NCBI RefSeq assembly: GCF_022539315.1
Contig: NC_066336.1
Location: 4,468,600 to 4,532,599, forward strand
From: Serinus canaria
Taxonomy: Eukaryota; Chordata; Aves; Passeriformes; Fringillidae
Length of the DNA stretch: 64,000 bases
Reading direction: 5' to 3'
Shown: positions 43,881-55,100 of the stretch, one piece after another
Layout of the letters: every line of letters begins with the position of its first letter
Numbering within the stretch: position 1 is the first letter of the stretch
Made by a program: the position numbers and the translations under genes
Notes under the pieces: generated by a model
Told to the model about the DNA's origin: nothing
Databases searched by the model: none
Seen by the model: only the letters and a program-made list of their open reading frames with translations

Positions 43881-46128
43881 TCACACCTCCGTCTGGAAGT
43901 CGCCGTCGGCCGCGTCCAGGCCGGCGCAGGGGCTGTCCCAGTCTGCCCTGCACAGCTCCAGCCGGTCCCGGTGGGCGCTGGGCAGCGAGCCCAGCGTCAT
44001 TGCCTTGAACGTGCTCCATGGCTTGGGCGGCGCGGCCGGAGCCTTCGGCCGCTGCTCCTCGGGGCCGGTCACGTCCTGCGGGGTGAGGGGCAGCTGTGGC
44101 CAGCTCTGTCCCACCAGCCACCTCCTGTCCTCTCCCCAGGATGGGATGGGACAACCCCCAAGGGAATCAGGACTTACGTTGCCCGTGCTCTTGTCTCCGC
44201 CGCCCGACGAGACGCTCCACCGCTTTTCTCGCTGCGGAAAAACCCCAGCGCTCAGCCCCGGCGGCGCCCCTGGGTGCCCTCAATCTCCCTGGGGTGCCAC
44301 AGTCCATGCAGGAGGAGGTAAAGGCTTGCAGGGTGCACACCAGGGCAGGACAGGGCCTCCAGGACCTCACCTTGGAGGAGCCGGTGGACGGAGCCCGGTA
44401 CCGATCCAGCGTATGGAATTTCTGGTTGAGCTCGTGGTAGAGCTCGGAGTGGCGCTTCCGTGTGTGCATCACCTTCTGCGGGGGCAGAGCAGAGCCTGTG
44501 GCCATCGGCTCTGCCCGCTGTCCCTCGGCACTGTCCCCTGTCCCTTGGCACTGTCCCCATCCTTGTCCCCATCCCTGCCTTCCTGGGGCATCCCAGACCA
44601 CCAGCAGAGCCCACCCCACACTCACCATTGGTGTTTTAATCCAGAGCAACACTTTGTGCTGCCTGGTCTAAACCCCTCAGAGCTCTGGAGCTCCGGGGCA
44701 AAGGGAGTGGGGACAACCTGGATCAGTCCCCCACAATGGCACCGGTGACACCTCCATGGCAGGACTTACCTCGAAGTCCAGGTCAGAGTACCGCAACCTC
44801 TTCCTCTGGCAGGGGGACAGGCAGGAGCAGGGGAGGAGATGGAGAAGAAAAGGGAAAAGTCTTTGCAGGGCCAGGATGAGGGGGAAGAGGGCTGAAGGGC
44901 TCACGCCAGCCCCAATACATGCCCGGCTGGGGACACAGAGCTCATCCCCCCCAAGGGTGGGATGGCCAGGGGACGGCACGGGGGGGAATTCATGCAACCC
45001 TACACGTGCACTTGTGTCCTGGGCACACACATCCCTCCCCACACGCCTGCCCAGGGGCACCAGTCCCCCACTCACCTCCAGAGACCCCACTTTCATGGCA
45101 GAGCCGGGCACGGTGCGGGGCATGGTGCGGCTGCGCTCCGACAGCTCCGAGGCCAGGATCTGCCTCACCGTGGGGTGCTGCTTGAACTGGAGGCCGTAGG
45201 GCGTCTTCACCGTGGCGTAGGGCTGGTTGAGGTTCACATTGACGTGATCCACGGCCACAAACCCCGGATAGGCGTCCCCTTCGGCCGCCGGGTGCCCCGT
45301 CCCGCCGGGCACCGCCTCCTCTGCGCCGGCACCGAGCGTCCCCTCCTCCCGGGGGAAGCGCTTGAGGCTGCTGCTGCGGCGGGGCAGCATCATGTAATCG
45401 CTCTCTCGGGGGGGCTCGGGGGCCCGGATCCAGCCGTACTCCAGGGGCCGCAGGCTGCTCTCCGTGCACAGGTAAACGGGACCCGGCGCCTCCAGGCTGA
45501 GCTGCTGCGCCGGCGGCTCGCCCAGCTCGGTCAGACCCGCCACCACGTTGGGCGTCATCTTGGGCACCTGCACCAGGATGCTGGCGGGGGGGATGTTCCC
45601 GGGCAGGCTGGAGAAGCCCAGACCGCCCTCCGAGGTGGTGTTGAGCTTGGGGTCTTCGTCCCCGTCCAGGGAGATGCGGGACAAGGTGCCCGTGATGGTG
45701 GCGGGGTTGCAGGTGTTCACCTCTTTGAACAGCACTGTGGGCAGGGAGCGGGGTCAGAGCCGGCCCTGAGGGTCCCACGGAGGGTGGGGGACACAGGAGG
45801 GACCCCCTGGCTCGTGCTGCCTGTCCCTCTCGGGTGTGGCATGGTGACAACAGAGGGGAGCTCACCTGTCTGACACGCCAGGTCAACGTCCTTTTCAAAA
45901 TCTGTCTATAAAAATCCAGAAAGAAGGGAGAGAGCGAGAGAGAGAGAAGAGAAAGAGAGGGAGAGAGACGGGGAAATGAAGCACCATGGCCGGCACGGGC
46001 AGCGGCGGGGTCTCCGGGGGGGACCCACTCACCAGGATCTGCACCTGCCCGTTCTTGCAGGAGTCGGGCGAGTTTTCATTCTCCTCGCTCCTGCACCCCC
46101 CCATCTGACACTTCACCACGTCCTGGAC
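43881..46128 (-). CDS. ADGRB2: ADGRB2 cytoplasmic tail, seven exons
   Basis: Exons in order: 46033-46128, 45866-45905, 45076-45734, 44770-44805, 44371-44475, 44178-44231, 43881-44075. The 659-bp exon encodes most of the tail, including [17 protein letters not shown]. Following exons give [28 protein letters not shown] and [11 protein letters not shown]. The last ends DGDFQTEV then TGA at 43881-43883, a class I PDZ ligand, as in mammals. Confidence 0.93.
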
Positions 46129-49086
46129 CTGCGGGGACAGAGCCGGTCACGGCCCCGCGGCCAGGGCTGTCCCCCGGCGCCCCTCCGGCGCCGCCCCACC
46201 TCTCGGCGCAGGAAGCCGTGCACGGTGATGATGACGAAGCCCTGGACGGAGTTGAAGACGGCGAAGAGGACCTGGAAGAGGATGGAGCGCCGGTCGGTCA
46301 TGGCGAGCACGGCCGACATCCAGGTCAGCGCCAGCAGAGGCAGGACCACGCAGGAGCTCCACAGCGATGCCCTGGCGCAGGGAGAGAGGGGCCGGGGTGA
46401 GCCCACGGGGCGGGGCTGCCCCGGGACAGCCCCCGAGCACTGCCCCCCTCCCCTGCAGCAGCCCCCCAAGCTTTGCCCCGTGCCCCACAAGCATGGCCGG
46501 GCCTGTGTGACACAGCTGTCCCCTCTTCCTCGGTGTCCCCAAGCCAGCGCCGGCTGGGAACTGAGGGCTGAGGTGACCTGTGGGCTCCAGCTCCCCGGGT
46601 GTGTCCCTGTCCCCACACAGCCACAGGGTGCTGGGGGGACGCGGGGCCACCGCCACCCTCCCACGGCCACCAGAATAGCAGAGAGCGGATTTTTTTTTGT
46701 CTTTTTTTTTTAACAGTGAATTTTGGGGCTGCCTCTGTTGTGATCAAGCCCCCATGAGCAGGGACTTTGGCAGCCTCTGGAGCTCACACTCCGGGAGGAG
46801 GGTCCCGGGGACACCCCCGAGCCTGTCCCCCCCACCCCAAGCCAGAAGAGCCCCCCAACCCCAGCGATGAGGTGACCTGCCATGGGAAGCCATGCCATGC
46901 AGACGTGATGCGACACCCCGCCCCGAGCACACAGCGTCACCCTTCCTTCCCCTCGGGGACCCCCAACCCGCCCCCCAACCCTTTCGGGGAGATGCCCGGA
47001 GCCCCCTCCCGGCGCTGTGCTCGGGGCGGGGGGCGCGGCGGGCACGGGACGGGCACTAACATGGCACTGCTGGCGGTGGCGGAGGTCATGGCCGCGCTGG
47101 ACACCACGCCGCACTTGGTGCATTTCAGCAGCAGGCTGCCGCACGGGGGGGGCTTGGAGCTACCAGCCCAGCGCCCCCCCGGCGCCCCGCGGCCAGGACC
47201 GGGCCACGCGGGGACAGGGGGGGGGATGCAGGCACGGGGAGAGGGGAGGGAGCAAGGCAGGAGGGCGGGGGGGATGGACAGATGGATGGACAGATGGATG
47301 GAGGGATGGAGGGATGGACGGACACAGGCAAGAAGCAAATGGGAGGAGGAGAAGAAAGAGAGAGAGAGAGAGAGAGAGAGCGTCGGGTTAGTCGAGGGCG
47401 GCAGCTGTTAATGGCGAGGGGGGGTGGCCAAGCGGCAGGGGAGGGGGCGGGCACGGAGCGGGGGGCTGCGGCCTGCGGACCCCCCTTCCCCGAGGGAAGG
47501 AGCAGGGGTGGCTGCCCCCCAAATTCTGCCCCTCCAGCAGCCCCCAACAAGGGACTGTCCTCACCCTGGGCTTGGCCCTTGCCACCCACTGATGCGGTGA
47601 AATCTGCCCCACCCTGAGCCCGCTGCCAGGGCACCCTGTGCCCAGCCCCTGGCAGGGTGTGGGGGGTGGGGGGCAGCCCCAGGGACCCCCCCGTGGGGCA
47701 CAGGGCACTTACCCAGCTCGCTGCTTTTTGGACTTATCTGAAATGCCGTCGCGGGACATGAGCTTGTTGAAGACGATGATGCCCACCAGCATGTTCACCT
47801 GCGGGAGGGTGGGCTCAGGGCTGGCACGGAGCCCCCTGCCCGTGGCAGCAGCTGCCACAAGCCCCCCCCAGGGTGGGTTTTGGGGGGTCCAGAGCTCTCG
47901 GGGGAAGCTCACCAGCACGATGACAGCGGCGGGTCCCACGAAGGCGTAGAGCAAACCGCCCTCCAGTGAGAGCCAGCAGCTGCAGGGGACCGAGGGTGGC
48001 AGGTCAGGGGACAGCCCTGTGGCCGTGCCCTGCTCCCAACCAGCCTGCAGCGGTCACCATGCCCTGCCCCGTGTCCCCTGTCCCCACGTACTAGCTCGCT
48101 GTCCCGTAGCCTTTGGTCCGTGTGAAGCCAACAGAGACGGCGACCACGAGGGCTGGCAACCCTGGAGAGGGGACACAGGGCTGGAGGAGCTGGAGGAAGG
48201 TGGCACTGTCCCCCCCCGTGCCAGCTCCAAGGGTGGTGACAACGATGGAGCTCCTCTGACAGCTCCCCACGGTCTGAGGGTGCCACAGCTGAGACACGTG
48301 GGTCTGCTTTCCTCCGCTGTGCCTCAGTTTCCCCTCTGATGAGCCTGGGGGGTACCAGGGACAGGCGAGGGGTGCCCCCCTCCCACCCAGGCCGGGCTCT
48401 TACCCCATCCCAAACACAGGAAGCGCTTCCTGACCAGGCGTGTCCGGATCCGGCCGATCACCGCCAGGTAGGACTGCCAGGCCTCGGTCAGCACCCAGCA
48501 GAAGGACGAGAGGAAGAAGAAGTGGAGGAAGGCGGCGGTCATGGTGCACACGCCCTGCAGGGTGGGGACACGGGGACATCAGTGTCTGGCACCGTGGCAG
48601 TTAAACCCCCACGCCCGGCGAGGTTTGTGTCAAAGCCAGGGGCGGGCGCGGGGGATTTAATCCCGGGATCGAGTTAATCCAAATCCAATCTGCTGCTGGG
48701 AGCCAGCAGGGGACCAGGAGAGTGGCCTGGGACACCACCGAGGGTGGCAGCGTGGTGGCAGAGTGGTGGCACCCACCTTGCTGAGCATCTGGGACTGGCC
48801 CACGAGGATGAGGATGTTGGAAGCCAGGATGGAGACGCAGAAGTTGAGCAGGATGATGGAGCGCTCCGACTTGATGAACCTGTGGCAGGAGCAGCGTGGG
48901 GCCAGCCTGTTCCTGTCCCATGTCCCTGTCCTATGTCCCTGTCCCATGTGCCTGTCCCTGTCCCATGTTCCTGTCCCTGTCCCATGTCCCTGTCCCATGT
49001 CCCTGTCCCTGTCCCATGTCCCTGTCCCTGTTCCTCTTCCATGTCCCTGTCCCTGTCCCTGTCCCATGTCCCTGTCCCTTGTCCCA

Positions 49087-49122
<36 letters not shown>

Positions 49123-52100
49123 ATGTTCCTGTCCCTGTCCCATGTCCCTGTCCCATTGTCCCTGTCCCTGTCCCTGTCCCATGTCCCTGTCCCATGTCCC
49201 TGTCCCTTGTCCCATGTCCCTGTCCCCTGTCCCTGTCCCTGTCCCTGTCCCATGTTCCTGTCCCATGTCCCTGTCCCTGTCCCATGTCCCTGTCCCTGTC
49301 CCTGTCCCATGTTCCTGTCCCATGTCCCTGTCCCATGTCCCTGTCCCTGTCCCTGTCCCATGTTCCTGTCCCTGTCCCATGTCCCTGTCCCATGTCCCTG
49401 TCCCTGTCCCTGTCCCATGTTCCTGTCCCATGTCCCTGTCCCTGTTCCATGTCCCTGTCCCTTGTCCCATGTCCCTGTCCCATGTCCCTGTCCCCATCCC
49501 ATGCTGCCACAGGGTAGGCACTGTCCTAGGGCAGGGACAATCCCAGGCATCTTCTCCCACCCCGGTTTTCCATTAATCCCATTGGTGTTGAGCCTTCCCC
49601 GGTGCCCTGTCCCCCTTTGTCACCCCCTCCCCACACAGCCTCATGCCCCAGGTGCCCCCCAGGTCCCCACGTGCCCTCGGGTCACCTCCAGAAGGCGGCG
49701 TAGATCACCAGCAGGGTCAGCAGGGCCATGCAGGACACGGCGCAGCCGATCATCAGTGGCACCGACGGCGTCCCCGAGGGGTCCATGGCCTGGGGGGACA
49801 CCGGGGGGACTGGCTGAGCACAGCCCCCTCCCCACTGCTCCTTGCCAGCTTTCTGCCCCCTCTGGGTCCTCCCACTCTCACTGGGGACCCCCGGGTGCCA
49901 GAAGGGGTCGGTGACAGTGGTGGCACAGCCAAAGGGGACTCCGTGCCAACAGGGGACATGGGCAGGATAACAATGGGGTGCCCCCTCCCCTCCTGGCACA
50001 CTGCAGCACCCTGTATTGATCTCTAGGAACCATGGCAGCCCCTGCCCACCCAAACCCACCCTGCTGGGGGTCCTTGGGGTGCTGGGACCCTTCCCCTGGC
50101 TGCTGGGGACACCCCCTCCCTCCAGTGCCCACCTCGTCCTGGCAGGAAATGCTCTGTGCCCATCCCCACCCTCCCTCAGGACCACCCCTACCCAGCCCAG
50201 GGGTCACCCCTCACCCACACTCCATGTCCCCAGCAGGCTGGTGGCTGTCCCCAGCCTGTCCCCTACCAGGTCTCTGGGCAGCTGGGCGAGCACGGCGAAG
50301 GTGGCGAGCTGGCGGCACTGGCACTTGGTGTGCGCCGGGAGGGTCTCCAGGGTTTGGCAGCTCTCCGTGTCCCAGTTTCCCAAGCCAGCATCCCTGATTA
50401 ATGGGAAGAGAGCGAGGGAGAGCAATTTGAAATGATCAAACACACGCAGCCCCTCGCGCCTCTCCGCAGTTAACCCCTTCCTGGCCCTGCCCCGTGGGAG
50501 GCACCAAGGTGGCACTGCCAGGGGACCCCTCCGAGCTTGGGGAGGGGGTGAAGCCATCCCTGCCCCGAGCTGATCCCGCAGAAAGGCTTCGGGTTGAATC
50601 ATCCCACAGAGATTTGGGGGGGAAGAAACATCACAGAGAGGGGTGGGGCAGTGCCAGGACAGGCAGGAACAGCCCCAAGAGACCCCTGGCACCTGTGTCC
50701 CCTCCCAGGAGGGCGGTGATTCCCTCTCTTCATGGGGACCCCTCTCTCCATGAGGTCTTCTCCCACCATGGGGATCCCCCATTATGGGGACCCCTCCCAC
50801 CCTTGGGACCCTTCTGTCATGGGGGCTTTCCTGTTAGAAGGATCTCTCCCCCATGGGGACCCCTCCTTTTATGGGGACCCACCCTCTTGGGGACCCTCCT
50901 GCCATGGGGACCCTTCCTGTTAAAGGGACTTCTCCCCCCTGGGGACCCTTCCTGTCACAGAGACCCCTCCTGCCAGGGGATGTCCCCAGTGAGAGAGCAG
51001 AGAGTGGGGTGGCACTGCCACACCCTGGGAGAGCAGCCACCACCCCCAGCATGTCAGGAAAACCAGGAACTGGGTCTGTGGGACAGCTGGGGACTGTCCC
51101 CAGGGCAGGACTGAGGCCTGCCACTCTCATCACAGCCACCGCCTCCCTACCAGTTCGGGGGATGAACTGGAACCAGTGACCCCAAACTGTGGTGCTCTCA
51201 TGGCTACCTGGGCAGGGGGGCTGGCAGTGCCCTCCCCCAGCCCGCAGCGCTGCCCGCCCCCCTTCCTGCCCTACTTTCCCTCATTCCTGCCAGCACTAAC
51301 AAATCACATCTGGCAGCCTGGCGCGGGCGGCTCTGGGGCCACATCGATCCCGTGGGAGCTCCAGTCACCCCTGCCAGTGGGGTTGGGATGTGGGAAGGGA
51401 TGGTCCTGGCTCCTCATCCCTGTTCCTCATCCCTGCTCCCATCCCAGCTCTCCCGTCCCTGTCCCCATCCCTGTTCCCTGTCCTTGTTCCCTGTCCCTGT
51501 TCCCACCCTTGCTCCCCCACCTCTGTTCCCTGTCCCTGTCCCTGTTCCCATCCTCTGTCCCCATCCCTGTTCCCTGTCCCTGTTCCCTGTCCCTGCTCCC
51601 ATCCCTGCTCCATCCCTGTCCCCACCCCTGTTCCCTGTCCTTGTTCCCTGTCCCTGTTTCCATCCCTGTCCCTGTCCCATCCCTGTCCCTGTCCTGTCCC
51701 TGTCCCATCCCTGTCCCTGTCCCAGTCCCCCCTCCCTGTTCCCTGTCCCTGTTCCCATCCTCTGTTCCCCATCCCTGTTCCCTGTCCCCATCCCTGTTCC
51801 CTGTCCCTGTCCCCATCCCTGCCTGTTCCCTGTCCCTGTTCCCATCCCTGTCCCTGTCCCGGTCCCCCATCCCTGTTCCCTGTCCCTGTCCCCATCCCTG
51901 TTCCCTGTCCCAGTCCCCATCCCTGTCCCTGTCCCTGTTCCCTGTCCCTGTCCCTGTTCCCTGTCCCTGTCCCCATCCCTGTTCCCTGTCCCAGTCCCCA
52001 TCCTTGTTCCCATCCCTGTTCCCTGTCCCTGTCCCCCATCCCTGTTCCCTGTCCCTGCTCCATCCCTCCCTCCCAGCAGCCCCCAGGCACTGCCAGCCCC

Positions 52101-55100
52101 GCCCTGTCACCAGAGTGTCCCCGTGTCCCCATGCCCCTGCCCCTCACTCACGTCCTTGAGTAGTCCCAGGTGACACACTGCGGGTGGGACGTGCCCTGCG
52201 GACACAGGGACAGGTTAGAGCTCCCCCCAGCCCTGTCCCCACCCCACGAGGAGCAGTGGCCCTTGGGGACATTCCCTGGGTGTCCCAGGGGTGGCATGTC
52301 CCCACCGTGGGCACAGGGACCATGCCACAAATTGGGAACTGCTGGTCCCTGCCGGGGTCTCGGTGCCTGCAGGTGACAGGGACCCACATGGGCCTGGGAG
52401 GGGACACGGTGATGGGACAGCAGGGTGACACATGGATGGCGTGGGAGGGGAAGGGGACACTCCTGGCGGTGATGAAGGAACTCACAGATGACACAGGAGG
52501 GGTGGTGATGAGGAGGGGCAACGCCACGGGAGGGGACAGTTGTGATGGCAATGAGGGACACTTGTGTGGATGACGCAGAGGGGGACACACAATGACGTAG
52601 GAGGGGGACACTCAGTGATGATGAGGGACATGAACAGTCACACTGATGTCAAAAGGGGGACACAGGCTGGTCACAGGAGGAGGGGGACACATTGGAGGGG
52701 GACACAGGTTGATGTCATGAGAGGAGACACACTGGTGACATGGGAAGGGACATTCATGGTGACACGGGAGAGGGACACACTGGTGCCATGGGAAGGGGGA
52801 CATGGTGACATGGGAAGGGACATTCCTGATGCCAAGGGAGGGGACACTCAAGGGAGGGGACACTCACGTTGATGGTGTGGGAAGGGACATTCCAGGTGCC
52901 AGAGGAGGGGACACTCACGATGATGACATGGGAAGGGACATTCCCAGTACCAGGGGAGGGGACACTCACGATGATGATGTGGGACAGCTCCGCCAGCACG
53001 AGTGGCTCCGCTGGCCGGGTCGGCGGGCGCACCGTCACCGTCAGCACCTTGGAGGTGACGGCCAGGGGGCTCCTGCAGGAAGGGACACGGGCTGTGACAG
53101 GCCAGGGGACAGCAGGGGACACAGCGGGTGGCGCCACTCACCTGGGCGGGGGCAGGATGAGTCCCAGCGTGCGGTACAGCACCGCCCCGATGACAAAGTG
53201 CGACGATTCCTCGGCTTCTGCGGAGAGAGCCACAGGCTGGGTGACACGCGGGAGGGGACACGCAGGGCGCGCCAGATGTGCACCCAGATGTGCGCTGGCA
53301 CACACGCATGGCCCCAGAGCACGTGTGGTCACCTGCACACAGCCAGAGTGCTGGTCACGTGTGTATGAATGGGAGCCAGATGTGAGCCCACATCTGCAGC
53401 AGGTGTGCACTCGTGGACACCTCCAGGTGTGCACGCTCATGTGTGTACACACCTGTACACTCCCAGATGTGTGGGCTCACACGCGTGTGCACATCCAGAT
53501 GTGCAGGAGCACGTTCACGTTCACACCTGTGCGTGCACCTGCACGCTCCCAGATGTGCACGCTCCCAGCATGCACTCCAGGTGTGCAGGCTCACACACCT
53601 GGGCACTCACTTCCAGATGTGCACGTTCACACCTGTGTGCACACCTGCACGCTCCCAGATGTGCACACTATCAGCATGCCCACCTCCAGATGTGCGAGCA
53701 CACACCTGCACGCTCCCAGATGTGCACACTGCCAGCATGCCCACCTCCAGATGTGCGAGCACACACCTGCACGCTCCCAGATGTGCACACTGCCAGCATG
53801 CCCACCTCCAGATGTGCGAGCACACACCTGCACGCTCCCAGATGTGCACACTGCCAGCATGCCCACCTCCAGATGTGCGAGCACACACCTGCACGCTCCC
53901 AGATGTGCACACTGTCAGCATGCCCACCTCTAGATGTGCGAGCACACACCTGCACGCTGTCCCAGCCGTGCAGGAGCATTCAGGTAGGCACACGCCCACC
54001 TCCAGCTGTGCACAGCCTGCCAGATGTGCCCACAGCTGGACACTCCCGCTCACCTGCCGAGGCGAGGCTCAGCACCTCCCTGGGGATGAAGAGCTTGTCC
54101 TCGGAGCTGCGGGCCCAGTCCTTCATCCCCCGCCGGCCCTTCATGGGGAAGTTGATGTCGCTGGACACGGCGGACACGGGCTCCCGCTGGATGCTGGTCA
54201 CTGTCAGGGGACACGGGTGTCACCTCCCCGCTCCTGTGTCCCCTCAGGTCGCCACGCCCACCCCGCCGCTCACCCAGGTTGTCGGTGACAATGAGGGAGC
54301 TCTGGAAAGCCTTCAGCGCGTTCCCCACCAGGTGGATGAAGTCCTCCACCACCTTCATCAGGTGCACGGAGCCGGGAGAGACCTGCGGGAGACAGGAGCA
54401 GCTCCGGAACCACCGGGATGCCTCACGGAGGTGGGGACACCCCCGTGGTGGTGGGGACATCCCGGCTGTCACCACCACACCCCCCCTGTGCCACTCACCT
54501 GCTGGGCATCCTCCCACTTGTCGCGGTTCTCGGCGTCCACCATGTAGCTCACCACCTGGAAGAAGCGCTGCGGGGACGGGGCTCAGCGGGGCTGGGGACA
54601 GACCGAGCGACCGACCGCCACCTCCCCGGGGAGGGGACCCTCACTGTCCCCCTGCCCGCTACCTGCACGTCCTCGGAGGACGGGATGTAGGTGGCCCTCT
54701 TGAAGGTGTCGGTGACGTTGCGCAGGATGTCCACGGAGAAGAGCAGGTCCCCGCTGTAGTAGGTCTTGCGGGCCATGAGCTCCAGCAGGCTCCGCACCAC
54801 CTGGGACATGCCCTCCCCTGCCAGCACCCGCTGGCCCTTCGCCAGGTGCTCCCGCAGCTGGTACAGGGAGGGACAGAGGTGTCACTTTGCTGCCACCACC
54901 CCCCCAGCAGTGCTATGTGTCCCTTATCGTCCCCAGAGCCCAGGGGACACTGGGGAGTTTATTAAGGCAGCAGCAGGATGTGCACGTTGAGGGAGTCTGC
55001 AGGGGTTTGGGGACATCCAGGGTGGTCTGGGGACATTCAGAGGGGTCTGGGGACATCCCTGGTGTCTGGGGTCATCGTCCTCATCCCAAAAGCCTCTTCC

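Noticed and set aside
48763..49914. Long open frames on both strands (Pro-Cys-Pro-Val or Gly-Thr-Trp-Asp repeats)
   Set aside because: They are translations of the CCCTGT satellite within an ADGRB2 intron; the real exons there are 48777-48879 and 49686-49789 on the minus strand.
51176..52173. Several 200-330-codon open frames of PCPHPCS type
   Set aside because: Simple-repeat translation of the satellite at 51410-52070, open in many frames at once.
52577..54547. Plus-strand frame with Cys/His-rich repeats resembling a zinc-finger protein
   Set aside because: The [12 protein letters not shown] pattern comes from the 61-bp intronic repeat; spacing does not fit C2H2 fingers and the frame runs antisense through ADGRB2 exons.
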